64,000 nt of DNA from Actinacidiphila sp965342175 (GTDB taxonomy: Bacteria; Actinomycetota; Actinomycetes; Streptomycetales; Streptomycetaceae): contig NZ_CBDRBL010000019.1 of assembly GCF_965342175.1 (NCBI RefSeq), forward strand, positions 29,182 through 93,181, given 5' to 3'. The translations under genes were made by a program, and so were the position numbers. This document shows, piece by piece, positions 34,352 to 42,956 of the stretch (positions within the stretch are counted from its first letter, which is position 1; the number at the start of each line of letters is the position of its first letter). A model generated the notes under the pieces. The model was not told where the DNA came from and searched no databases. It worked only from the letters and a program-made list of their open reading frames with translations.

Positions 34352-36087
34352 ACGGGCGCTTTCCGTGAGCCGGAGGCCGCCCGAGGGCCGACGGCCACGT
34401 CGGAGGCCGGCTCCCGCGGGGCAGGGACGGTGGCGGTGGCGTTCGCGGTGGCGTCCGAGGCGGTGACCAGGGCTCGGTGCAGGCGGGCGCGGAACCACAG
34501 GTCGGCCAGGTCCGCGTTCAGCCACGTCTCACCTTGGGCGCGGGAGACCACACGGCCGCGCCAGGCCGCTTCCCCCGCCGCCTCGAGCACCTCGTCGGCC
34601 AGGCGGCCGACGATATAGCGGACGGTGTGCTGCCAGGCGGCACGCAGGCATCGGGGGTCGCCGCCTTCACCGATGGCATCGAGCCACAGCCGGTAGGGCC
34701 CGTCCAGAGCGGCATATGCGGCATCGCGGGCGGCGTACGTGCCCGACTCGGACGCGCTGCCGGCGGCGCGGGCCAGGTCCAGGACGAGGTCCCCGAGGGC
34801 GAGCACGGCACGGTCGGCGTCGGCGATGGCGTCCACCGCCGTCCGGGCCAGTGCCTGGTCGTCGTCGAGCAAGGGCACGGCCAGGGACACCGCATCGCCG
34901 GTGACCTCGTCGATCACCGACTGCTGCGTGCCGTAGACCACGCCGAAGGTCCGTAGGCGGATCCGCCGATCCCGGGGCAGGATCCGCTCACCCCGCAGGC
35001 GCGCGATCCAGTCCACGACGCCGGGCCGCAGGCCGCCCGCGGGCTCGCCGCGCCGTGTCGTGTCGGGGCCGGCCGGGGTGATGAGGGCTTCCAGGCTCCG
35101 CCAGGCCGCGCGGGCCGGGTCGTGCTCGCGCGGCAGGTACACCAGCGGCAGGCCCAGCTTCTTCTCCTGGGCCCGGCTGCGGCGCCAGGCGGTCATCGGC
35201 TCGACGTGCTGCATGTTCCGCGCCGCCAGCGGGTCGCCGTAGGTGAGGACGACTCCGTGCACACCGTCGGCGTCGGCGTGCAGGAGCAGCCGCCGGGACT
35301 GCCAGGTGTACAGGTCGCACGGGCCCGCCGGGCGCGCGGCGAGATCGTCGGCCGCGCCGGGAGCGGTGGGCGGGCGCCGCCACGCGGGCCGGTCCTCGGC
35401 ACCCGTCGCCGGCTGATCGTCGTCGGCGACGAGATTGAGCAGCAGCGTCTCGCGCAGGGTGTCCCCCTCGACCAGGACGGCGCCGAGGTTCCCCGCCCAG
35501 GCCACGCCCTGCGGGTAGGCCCTGCCGCCCTTGGCCCGGGGATCGCCGACGACGCCGCTCTTGATCCCGGAGGTGTCGTAGGCCTGGGCGTGGACCACCC
35601 AGCGGGCGGCCTCGGCGAACGAAAGCCGCTCGGCGCCCGGCAGGCGGGTGGTGAAGAAGGGGGCTCCGTTGGGCACGTCCGCGACGATCCGGTTCAGCGA
35701 GAACACCTCGCCGGAAGCGGTGCGCAGCCCGGGGGTCTGGAAGAACGGCGTACGCGGGTGCAGCAGGTCGAACCGCTCGCGGTGCCGGAGCAGATAGCCG
35801 TCCACGACCGTGAACGGACGGGAATCCGCCCACAGGCCGGCCCACGCCGCGACGCTCCTCGGGCCGTCCAGGGCGTCGTGGACGATCGCCAGCAGCAGCC
35901 TCGTGAGGGCGAAGTCCTGGGTCGCCAGGTCGCCCGCCAGCCGCCGCACCTCGTGCGCGCGGGCGAAGACGTCACGCAGGGACAGGACCGCCGGTTCCCC
36001 GGAGGTCAGCTGCACCGGCAGCCACGGCCGGCTCGTCAGGTCGAAGGACGGCACGCCCTCAGAAGCATCCGTGCGGTCACCGCCCAT
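34348..36087 (-). CDS. cas8e: Cascade large subunit Cse1 (Cas8e)
   Basis: A 579-residue large subunit that recognises the PAM and recruits Cas3. FDLTSRPWLPVQLTSGEPAVLSLRDVFARAHEVRRLAGDLATQDFALTRLLLAI is the characteristic N-terminus; FDLLHPRTPFFQTPGL, WAGNLGAVLVEGDTLRETLLLNLV and a helical C-terminal bundle follow. ATG 36087 (MGGDRTDAS) is chosen because family similarity begins just after; no strong ribosome-binding site is visible. It is first in the operon. In full type I-E loci cas3 precedes it, but the next kilobase contains no helicase or HD motif. Confidence 0.93.
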   Translation of the reverse strand: MGGDRTDASEGVPSFDLTSRPWLPVQLTSGEPAVLSLRDVFARAHEVRRLAGDLATQDFALTRLLLAIVHDALDGPRSVAAWAGLWADSRPFTVVDGYLLRHRERFDLLHPRTPFFQTPGLRTASGEVFSLNRIVADVPNGAPFFTTRLPGAERLSFAEAARWVVHAQAYDTSGIKSGVVGDPRAKGGRAYPQGVAWAGNLGAVLVEGDTLRETLLLNLVADDDQPATGAEDRPAWRRPPTAPGAADDLAARPAGPCDLYTWQSRRLLLHADADGVHGVVLTYGDPLAARNMQHVEPMTAWRRSRAQEKKLGLPLVYLPREHDPARAAWRSLEALITPAGPDTTRRGEPAGGLRPGVVDWIARLRGERILPRDRRIRLRTFGVVYGTQQSVIDEVTGDAVSLAVPLLDDDQALARTAVDAIADADRAVLALGDLVLDLARAAGSASESGTYAARDAAYAALDGPYRLWLDAIGEGGDPRCLRAAWQHTVRYIVGRLADEVLEAAGEAAWRGRVVSRAQGETWLNADLADLWFRARLHRALVTASDATANATATVPAPREPASDVAVGPRAASGSRKAPV

Positions 36088-36253
36088 GGGACGCCCCGTA
36101 CGCCGGTGCCCTACGGGGCCGAGCGCCCGCCTGCCGGGCGCCGCGGGATGCCCCCGGCGACCAGGTCGGCACACCGGCCACCCGCCGCACGACAACCGCC
36201 TCGGCGGCGGGGCACCGTACACAGCAGCCATACATCTTGCCATCCACCAGCAG

Positions 36254-36404
36254 AAAGAACCCCGCCGAAGGCGAGGAGCAGTCTCGTCCGATCCCCGCGG
36301 CCCGGCCGGGGCCCCGGGGATCATCCCCGCAGGCGCGAGGAGCAGGCGTTCTCCATGATCAAACGCCAGTCCGACTCCGGGTCATCCCCATATGCGGGGC
36401 ACAG
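36254..36404 (+). CRISPR. Degenerate CRISPR mini-array (three decayed type I-E-like repeats)
   Basis: The central unit 36318-36345 is 28 bp, begins GGATCATCCCCGC and ends GCGAGGAGCAG, close to Streptomyces type I-E repeats. The upstream unit 36254-36281 shares the last 11 bases exactly and the same imperfect hairpin. The downstream unit 36379-36404 begins GGGTCATCCCC and ends GCGGGGCACAG, with a 2-bp contraction. Spacers are 36 bp (36282-36317) and 33 bp (36346-36378). It lies 170 bp upstream of cse1, where a leader-proximal array could sit. Too degenerate to expect normal processing throughout. Confidence 0.6.
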
Positions 36405-36961
36405 GCCAGTACGGGGTCGGGGAAACAAACGCAGCCACCACGAGATCCTGCCGACCCGGTGCCCCCGCGGCATCAGCCAGATGACTCGACCGCGCGGCCC
36501 GAGTAGCGGTAACGGAACGGTCTCAGCTCACCCTGAGGGACAGGACAGGCTCCCGTCTCCGGTCAGGACGCGCCCCGGTCCTCCCCCCTCCGCTCAGGAG
36601 CGGGCCGGCCCCAGCCGCCCGCTTCCGGCCGGACGGGAGCACCGTGACGCGCATCATGGCCGGTCCAGGCCGGGCGTCGCGCAGCGCGGCGCGGGTGGTG
36701 ATCCCAAGCCAGGGGAACGCCTGGTAGAGATATGTCGGATCACTCGGTCTTGGAGAACATGGCAGTCGCACCCCTCTGAAGGGGTTACGACTGCGAGGGG
36801 TGCACCTCGTGTCCCCCCTGCGCGGCGGCCCCGGACGCGGGCAGCGGCGCCCGCACGCGCCGCTCCGCACCAGCGCTGTGGTACGCCCCCCGTAACGCCC
36901 GTGACACCTCGAACCGCGCAGCGGCGCGGCTGCGTCTGCCCGACCTGGCGTACCGGGTCAG

Positions 36962-37042
36962 TCATGGGCGGCCTCCCCTTGCGAGCCGTGAGGTGACGGC
37001 GACGACGGGGCCGAAGATCTCCTCCTGAAAGACGCGCATGCG
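36962..37042 (-). pseudogene. Aldehyde dehydrogenase C-terminal fragment
   Basis: On the minus strand the frame reads RMRVFQEEIFGPVVAVTSRL and reaches a stop at 36962. MRVFQEEIFGPVVAVT is the strongly conserved aldehyde dehydrogenase segment around the glutamate of the NAD-binding EIFGP motif. Before and after it there is no further similarity, and no catalytic cysteine region is found nearby. It is therefore a relic of a once complete gene, lying in the scrap region between the Cascade operon and the phosphatase gene. The rest of 36405-36960 has no gene I recognise; a short inverted repeat CACCCCTC/GAGGGGTG lies around 36770-36805. Confidence 0.65.
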
Positions 37043-37167
37043 GCCGGCGCGGGACGCGGGAGCACCCCGTCAGGCGGGCACCGAGTCGCCTGGCGGCACG
37101 AGGGGCCCCCGCGGACACGACGACCTAGCATGGGGAGGACGGTAGTCGCGGACATGGGACGCCCGAG

Positions 37168-39615
37168 ATGGTCACGCCGGAGGGAAGCGCGGCGGCGCCG
37201 GTGAAGGCGCCGTTCGACCTGGCCTTCGCCGCGTCGGCGCTGATCGACGACTCGGGGACGGTGGTCGGCTGGACGGCCGCCGCGGAGCGGCTGCTGGGCT
37301 ACCCCGCCGCGGAGGCGCTGCACCGACCCGCCGCGACCCTGCTCGCCTCCCCCCAGCAGGCGGCCAGGGCCGCGGAGATGGCGGCGCAGTGGCGCGGCCA
37401 CGGCGACTGGGGCGGGCTGGCGGGCACCCGGCACCGCGACGGACGGCGGATCGAAGTGGGCCTGCGGGTGTCCGCCCTGACGGCGCCCGACGGCCAGGAG
37501 CGCTGGCTGGTGTCGGCGATCGACCTGGCCCACACCCCGTCCTGGGCGGTGAGCAGCACCATCCTCGAGGGCTTCCTCACCCGGTCCCCGATCGGCATGG
37601 CCGTGTTCAGCCCCGACCTGCGCTATGTGTGGCTCAACGAGACGCTGGAACACTTCGGCGGCGTGTCGCGCGAGCGCCGCATCGGCATGCGCCTGGCCGA
37701 CGTCCTGCCCGGGATGGACACCGCGGCGATGGAAGCCGTCATGCGCAAGGTGCTGCTCACCGGTGAGCCGGTGATCGACCACGAGTTCCGGGGCTGGACG
37801 CTCGCGGCCCCCTACCGCGAGCGGTCCTTCTCCCTGTCCTTCTACCGCCTGGACGACGCCGAGGGGCGGGCGATGGGTGTCTGCTACATGGTCACGGACG
37901 TCACCGACCGGTGGCGCGCCCGAGCCAGACTCGCGCTGCTCAACGAGGCCGGGGCCTGCGTCGGCAGCACCTTGGACGTCACCCGGACCGCCCAGGAACT
38001 GGCCGACGTGTCGGTTCCGCGGCTCGCCGACTTCGTCGCCGTCGACCTGCTGGAACCGGTGCTGCACGGCGGCGAGCCTCCGCCCGGCCACGAGTTGGGC
38101 CGGGTGCCGCTGCGACGCGTCGGGATGCGCTCGGTGAACCCGGGCACCCCGGAGCCGATCTGGGCGGTCGGCGAGCGGATCGACGTCGGCGAGGCCTCAC
38201 CGCACGTGCGCTGCATGACCTCCGGCCACTCCGAGGTGGAGGGCGACATCGCCGACGGCCGGGCGTCGTGGCTCACCGGCGATCCGGCCCGGATGGCCAA
38301 GATCCGCGAGTCCGGGGGGCGGTCGATGATGTGGGTGCCGCTGCGGGCCCGGGGCACCGTCCTCGGCGTGGTGACCTTCGTCCGGCACCGTCGGCCCGTC
38401 CCCTTCGAGAACGACGACCTGCTGCTCGCCGAGGAACTCGCGGCCCGCGCCGCGGTGTGCGTGGACAACGCCCGGCGCTGGACCCGCGAGCACGAGGCGG
38501 CGCTCGCCCTGCAGCGCAGCCTGCTGCCGCAGACACTGGCGGGCGGCATGGCGCTGGAGATCGCCTACCGCTACCTGCCCACCGACATCCAGGACGGTGT
38601 GGGCGGCGACTGGTTCGACGTCATCCCGCTGTCCGGGGCGCGGGTCGCGCTGGTGGTCGGGGACGTCGTCGGGCACGGGCTGACGGCAGCGGCGACGATG
38701 GGGCGGCTGCGGACGGCCGTGCACACCCTCGCCGACATGGACCTGCCGCCCGATGAACTGCTGGCGCACCTGGACGACCTGGTCATCCGGCTCGCCGAGG
38801 AGGAGAGCCCCGACGAGTCCGTGGCCACCGCCGTCACCGGCGCCACCTGCCTCTACACCGTCTACGACCCGGTGACCCGCCGGCTGACGATGGCCCGCGC
38901 CGGGCACCCGCCGCCGGCCGTCGTGGACCCCCAGGGCCGGGTCGCCTTCGCCGAACTGCCCGCGGGCCCACCGCTCGGGCTGGGCGCCATGCCCTTCGAG
39001 TCCGCCGAGCTCGAACTGGCCGAGGGCAGCGTCGTCGCGCTCTACACCGACGGCCTGATCGACACCTTCGGCACGGACCTGGACGTCGGCCTGAACCGGA
39101 TCGCACACGCCCTGGCCCGCCCCGGACTTCCCGTGCGCGAGCTGTGCTCGGCCATGCTGGAGCACCTGCCGCCCGGACCGCCCGCCGACGACGTCGCCCT
39201 GCTCGTCGCCCGTACGCGCGCGCTCGCCGCCGACCGGTTCGTCAGCTGGGAGCTGCGAGTGGATCCGGCGGTCGTCAGCGAGGCCCGGGCGCTGGCCACG
39301 CGCCAACTCGCCGGGTGGGGCATGGAGGAGCTGCTGCCCACCACCGAACTCGTCGTCAGCGAGCTGGTCACCAACGCCATCCGGCACGCCTCGGGGCCGA
39401 TCCGGCTGCGGCTGATCCGGCAGTCGGTCCTCATCTGCGAGGTGTACGACGGCAGCAACACCGTGCCCCGGCTGCGGCACGCCCGCACCACCGACGAGGG
39501 CGGTCGCGGGCTCTTCCTCGTGGCCCAGCTGACCCGCCGGTGGGGCACCCGGTACACCGCCGACGGCAAGCTGATCTGGGCGGAGCAGGACATCCCTGAC
39601 AGCACCGCCGGCTGA
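37168..39615 (+). CDS. PAS/GAF/SpoIIE-phosphatase/HATPase regulator
   Basis: An 815-residue cytoplasmic signalling protein of the kind that controls anti-anti-sigma factors in Streptomyces. Domains in order: PAS (about 15-125, DDSGTVVGWTAAAERLLGY), second PAS (130-250, SPDLRYVWLNETLEHFGG), GAF (260-435, LLLAEELAARAAVCVDNARR at its end), PP2C/SpoIIE phosphatase (450-680, with GGDWFDVIPLSGARVALVVGDVVGHG and APPADDVALL-like GPPADDVALLVA), and an RsbW-like HATPase_c domain (690-810, TELVVSELVTNAIRHASG). Phosphatase metal-binding Asp and ATPase N box are intact. A STAS protein gene 1.1 kb downstream is a possible target. ATG 37168 has only a weak ribosome-binding site. Confidence 0.92.
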   Translation: MVTPEGSAAAPVKAPFDLAFAASALIDDSGTVVGWTAAAERLLGYPAAEALHRPAATLLASPQQAARAAEMAAQWRGHGDWGGLAGTRHRDGRRIEVGLRVSALTAPDGQERWLVSAIDLAHTPSWAVSSTILEGFLTRSPIGMAVFSPDLRYVWLNETLEHFGGVSRERRIGMRLADVLPGMDTAAMEAVMRKVLLTGEPVIDHEFRGWTLAAPYRERSFSLSFYRLDDAEGRAMGVCYMVTDVTDRWRARARLALLNEAGACVGSTLDVTRTAQELADVSVPRLADFVAVDLLEPVLHGGEPPPGHELGRVPLRRVGMRSVNPGTPEPIWAVGERIDVGEASPHVRCMTSGHSEVEGDIADGRASWLTGDPARMAKIRESGGRSMMWVPLRARGTVLGVVTFVRHRRPVPFENDDLLLAEELAARAAVCVDNARRWTREHEAALALQRSLLPQTLAGGMALEIAYRYLPTDIQDGVGGDWFDVIPLSGARVALVVGDVVGHGLTAAATMGRLRTAVHTLADMDLPPDELLAHLDDLVIRLAEEESPDESVATAVTGATCLYTVYDPVTRRLTMARAGHPPPAVVDPQGRVAFAELPAGPPLGLGAMPFESAELELAEGSVVALYTDGLIDTFGTDLDVGLNRIAHALARPGLPVRELCSAMLEHLPPGPPADDVALLVARTRALAADRFVSWELRVDPAVVSEARALATRQLAGWGMEELLPTTELVVSELVTNAIRHASGPIRLRLIRQSVLICEVYDGSNTVPRLRHARTTDEGGRGLFLVAQLTRRWGTRYTADGKLIWAEQDIPDSTAG

Positions 39616-39810
39616 CCGCCCGGCCCGTCCGGACCGCCCGGACCGCCGCGCGTCCGGCGGTCGGCGCCCGAGCGCCGCCGCCCGTCCTGGGCAACCCACC
39701 CCGTTCCGCCCTGTCCCGCGCTCTTCCACGCCTTTTGCGGTTGTGTCAGTGGGCTGTGCTGAAGTGGATCCGTGGACGCTGCGGAACTCGTCTGGAAGGC
39801 GGAGGAAACC

Positions 39811-40806
39811 ATGGCCGATCTCACCGATCTCGCTGCACCCCCGGACGTGGCGCAGGAGCTGGAACGGTATCGCGTGGAACTGACCGGCTACTGCTACCGG
39901 ATGCTGGGTTCCGCCTTCGAGGCGGAGGACGCCGTCCAGGACACGATGGTGCGGGCCTGGCGCGCCTACGACCGCTTCGAGGGCCGTTCCAGCCTGCGCT
40001 CCTGGCTCTACCGCATCGCCACCAACGCGTGCCTGGACATCCTGGGCGGCACGGGACGCCGCGCCCGCCCGATGGACCTGACCTCACCCGGGACGGCCGA
40101 CGGCCCGCTGCCCGGCACCCTCCCGGAGAGCACCTGGATCTCCCCCGCTCCCGACGGCCGCATCCTGCCCGCGACGAGCGACCCGGCCGACCTCGCCGAC
40201 CAGCGCGAGAGCGTGCGCCTGGCGTTCATGGCCGCACTGCAGCACCTCGCGCCGCGCCAGCGGGCGGTGCTCATCCTGCGGGAAGTCCTGCAGTGGAAGG
40301 CCGCCGAGGTCGCCGATCTGCTCGACACCACCGTCGCCTCGGTCAACAGCGCTCTGCAACGGGCCCGCGCCACCCTCGCCGCCGCCGGCCCCGCCGTGAC
40401 CGATCCGGCCCGTCCGCTCGACGAGGAGCAGCGCGCCCTGCTCGGCCGCTACGTCGCCGCCTTCGAGTCCTACGACCTCGACACCCTCACCGCGCTGCTC
40501 CACCACGACGCCACACTGTCCATGCCGCCGTTCGGCCTGTGGCTGCGCGGGAAGGCGGACATCAAGGCCTGGTTGCTCGGGCACGGCTCAGGCTGCCGCG
40601 GTTCGCGTCTGGTCCCGGTGACGGCCAACGGCACTCCGGGGTTCGGGCAGTACCGTCCCGCCCCGGACGGCGGTCACGAGCCGTGGGCCCTGCAGGTCAT
40701 CGAGATGTCAGACGGCCGGATCACCGGGCTCAACTCCTTCCTCGACACCGAGCGGCTCTTCCCGCTCTTCGGCCTCCCCGCACATCTCGAGCCCCCGGCC
40801 CGCTGA
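39811..40806 (+). CDS. ECF sigma factor with C-terminal SnoaL-like domain
   Basis: A 331-residue sigma-70 family ECF sigma factor. Region 2 (ELTGYCYRMLGSAFEAEDAVQDTMVRAWRAYDRFEGRSSLRSWLYRIATNACLD) and region 4 (LQHLAPRQRAVLILREVLQWKAAEVADLLDTTVASVNSALQRAR) are complete. Residues 210-325 are an NTF2/SnoaL-like domain (ALLGRYVAAFESYDLDTLTALLHHDATLSMPP), which in such ECF groups replaces a separate anti-sigma factor. I choose ATG 39811 because GGAGG lies 5 nt upstream; GTG 39772 in the same frame lacks one. The last 99 bp overlap the convergent STAS gene. Confidence 0.93.
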   Translation: MADLTDLAAPPDVAQELERYRVELTGYCYRMLGSAFEAEDAVQDTMVRAWRAYDRFEGRSSLRSWLYRIATNACLDILGGTGRRARPMDLTSPGTADGPLPGTLPESTWISPAPDGRILPATSDPADLADQRESVRLAFMAALQHLAPRQRAVLILREVLQWKAAEVADLLDTTVASVNSALQRARATLAAAGPAVTDPARPLDEEQRALLGRYVAAFESYDLDTLTALLHHDATLSMPPFGLWLRGKADIKAWLLGHGSGCRGSRLVPVTANGTPGFGQYRPAPDGGHEPWALQVIEMSDGRITGLNSFLDTERLFPLFGLPAHLEPPAR

Positions 40807-41124
40807 CCCGTCCAGCCCGCTGAGCGCGAGCAGCTCCCGCAGCGCGCTGCCGGCGCCCCGCAGCCGGATCCGCCCGCCGTGCCGCAGGGCCGTGAGCTGG
40901 AGCCGCGCGAGGGCGTCGAGCAGGAGGGCGTCGGGGGCGCCGTCGAGCCCGCCGACGTCGCACACCACCGTGCCGCCGCCCCGCCCCGCCAGCAGCGCCC
41001 GCAACCGCTCGAGCATCGGCGGGATCCCGGCGCGGTCGAGCCTCCCGGTCAGGATGAGCACGGCAGGCGCGCCTCCACCCGGCTGCGGCGCGGGCGGCGG
41101 TGGCGAAGACGCGGAGCCGGGCAT
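40708..41124 (-). CDS. STAS-domain protein (anti-sigma-factor antagonist-like)
   Basis: A 138-residue protein with a STAS fold: VLILTGRLDRAGIPPMLERLRALL, GGTVVCDVGGLDGAPDALLLDALARLQLTALRHGG, RIRLRGAGSALRELLALSGL. The conserved phosphorylatable Ser of SpoIIAA-type proteins falls at GLDGAPDA, which lacks Ser or Thr, so classical phospho-switching is doubtful. AGGAGG 6 nt before ATG 41124 marks the start. Its last 33 codons are antisense to the sigma-factor 3' end; that tail (EEREEPLGVEEGVEPGDPAV) is dictated by overlap and is likely unstructured. It may act with the SpoIIE-type phosphatase upstream. Confidence 0.8.
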   Translation of the reverse strand: MPGSASSPPPPAPQPGGGAPAVLILTGRLDRAGIPPMLERLRALLAGRGGGTVVCDVGGLDGAPDALLLDALARLQLTALRHGGRIRLRGAGSALRELLALSGLDGSAGRGLEMCGEAEEREEPLGVEEGVEPGDPAV

Positions 41125-41240
41125 GGGAGACCTCCTGGGGCGGGTTCCGGGTGCGGGCGAGCGGGTCCCCTGCGTCCCCGTGCCCGTACCTCCCTCTCTA
41201 GGACGGGCGGCGGGACGGAAATCCATCGATGTCCCGCCGC

Positions 41241-41906
41241 TCAGCGTCCGAGCAGCGCCGTGATCTCCCGGGGCGACCAGGCCCCGTCCGCGCACTCCGC
41301 GAGATAGGCCGCGATGCCGGGCAGGTCCCAGGCGCCCGTCTCGGCCAGTCCCTCGGCGATGTGCCGTAGATAGCTCCCGGAGGGCACGACGTGCCCGATC
41401 CCGCCGCAGGCCCAGGGCGCGGTGAACGTGACCACCGGGTGACCGTCCATGTCCCCCGGGTACAGCAGCGTCTCGTACCGCCCGTCGCCCAGCCGGTGCC
41501 TGCCGTGCCGCAGCACCTCGCCGAGGTCGAGGTCGGCGCCCGGCGCGCGGTACATCTCCTGGGCGACGAGGTCCGAGAACTGGCCGGCCGTCAGCAGATG
41601 CGCCCGTGCCCGCACCCCGCCGCCCGGCGCGCCGCCGTCGTAGAAGGCCCGGCCCCCCGACCAGACAGGCGACCGCGTCGCGAAGTACATCCGCCCCGGC
41701 AGCAGCAGCGGCACCGACCGCAGCGGCCGGCGCGCGTCGCGGCAGCCCGGGTACTCCCGGCCGCCGCCGGGCGGCACCCCGCCGGAGAGGTAATGGGTGA
41801 GGCGTGTGAGGTGGGTGTTGGAGCCGTACGCCGCATACCAGATGAGACCGGGCGCCCGGCCCCGCCGGCCGGCACCCCGCAGCCCCGTGCGCCGCGCAGT
41901 GGTCAC
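41241..41906 (-). CDS. Gamma-glutamylcyclotransferase-fold-like protein
   Basis: A 221-residue protein. WYAAYGSNTHLTRLTHYLSGG near the N-terminus has the YGSN motif of the gamma-glutamylcyclotransferase-like fold; the rest (VPLLLPGRMYFATRSPVWSGGRAFYD, RAHLLTAGQFSDLVAQEMYR) is typical of an actinobacterial group sometimes annotated otherwise. The catalytic glutamate of true cyclotransferases is not obvious, so I claim only the fold. The start is GTG 41906; 62 codons further upstream are open but arginine-rich and unlike protein. Confidence 0.65.
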   Translation of the reverse strand: MTTARRTGLRGAGRRGRAPGLIWYAAYGSNTHLTRLTHYLSGGVPPGGGREYPGCRDARRPLRSVPLLLPGRMYFATRSPVWSGGRAFYDGGAPGGGVRARAHLLTAGQFSDLVAQEMYRAPGADLDLGEVLRHGRHRLGDGRYETLLYPGDMDGHPVVTFTAPWACGGIGHVVPSGSYLRHIAEGLAETGAWDLPGIAAYLAECADGAWSPREITALLGR

Positions 41907-42324
41907 CGCTCCATGATGCCGCGGGAGCGGACGGCGGCGCGGTCCCGCGAAAGCGCGGAGCGCCCCGCGCTCCCGGCACAGGCCGCCGGGCCCCACGGAT
42001 CCGGCACGCAGATGCCGGGGGCAGCAGCCAGGCGACCCGCAGCAACGGCGGCCCCCGCACGGCGACGAACCCCTCGACGTCCGTCTCCGCATCCCTCACA
42101 CCGTGGTGTCCTTGTCACCGCGTTCCCGTCCGTGCTCCCAGCGGCCTCACATCCGTTCGAACCGGGTGGCACACCGGTTCGGTTGCCGGGAATCCGGGAC
42201 CGCCCTCGTTCGTTGCCGCCTCGGACGGGCGCGCGACGTGCGGCCGTCCCCAACTGGCAGCAGAAGAAAGGGCGTTCTCCGTGGCAACCGCACCCGACCG
42301 GCCGGAAGCAAGGAGCGTCGGCCT
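41907..42324. other. Intergenic region before terD-like gene
   Basis: About 420 bp between divergent genes. The part up to about 42100 is GC-rich with open frames of no recognisable content; 42100-42320 is less biased and ends in AAGGAG before the terD-like GTG. I see no clear promoter or RNA element. Confidence 0.4.
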
Positions 42325-42855
42325 GTGAGCAACGTCACCAAGGGCCTCGCCAAGGTCGAGGTCCGGCTCAAGTGGGACCCCAGCCCGATGGGCGCACCCG
42401 TCAGCGACCTCGACATCGTCGCGGCGACCTACCCCGCGGACGACCCGCACGGCGTCCCGGCGTACCTCGTCCACTTCGACAGCCGCTCCCCGGACGGCAC
42501 CATCTCGCTGAACCGCGACAGCAGGACGGGCAAGGGACTGGGCTTCGACGAGGTCATGGCCCTCGAGCTCGACCGGCTGAGCCCCGCCTACGGGCGGGTC
42601 GTGGTCGGAGTGGTCGTGCAGCAGCGCGACGGCCGGATGACCTTCGGCGACATCGCGGGCACCGGCGTGCAGGTGGTCGAGGGCCACACCGCCCTCGCCG
42701 CCTCCGACCTCGGCGAGGTCGCCGCCGCCACGGCAGCCACCGTGGGCGAGTTCCGTCGCGGCGACGACGGCGCCTGGCACTTCAGGCCCGGTGTCCGCGG
42801 CTACGACGCCGACCCGGCGTCCTTCGCCCGTGTGATGGGCGGCGCCGGCGGCTGA
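42325..42855 (+). CDS. TerD-family stress protein
   Basis: A 176-residue TerD-domain protein. KVEVRLKWDPSPMGAPVSDLDIVAATY is the characteristic opening strand pair with Asp ligands for calcium, followed by VHFDSRSPDGTISLNRDSRTGKG, where the acidic and Asn residues form the second metal site. GTG 42325 has AAGGAG 9 nt upstream. TerD proteins bind Ca2+ and are linked to tellurite resistance, stress and differentiation in Streptomyces. It stands apart from any ter cluster. Confidence 0.88.
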   Translation: MSNVTKGLAKVEVRLKWDPSPMGAPVSDLDIVAATYPADDPHGVPAYLVHFDSRSPDGTISLNRDSRTGKGLGFDEVMALELDRLSPAYGRVVVGVVVQQRDGRMTFGDIAGTGVQVVEGHTALAASDLGEVAAATAATVGEFRRGDDGAWHFRPGVRGYDADPASFARVMGGAGG

Positions 42856-42956
42856 CCGGCCCCCGGGGACGCCGGCGCCCTCCCGCGACGCGCGCGTAGG
42901 GCGCCGGCGTCCTCGCGGCCACGCCCCCGCACGCCCCGTGGCCTCACGCGCCCTGG

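Noticed and set aside
36523..36870. Minus-strand frame downstream of the aldehyde dehydrogenase relic
   Set aside because: It reads as random basic/proline-rich peptide; the fragment LYQAFPWLGITTRAAL looked protein-like but I could not link it to any family.
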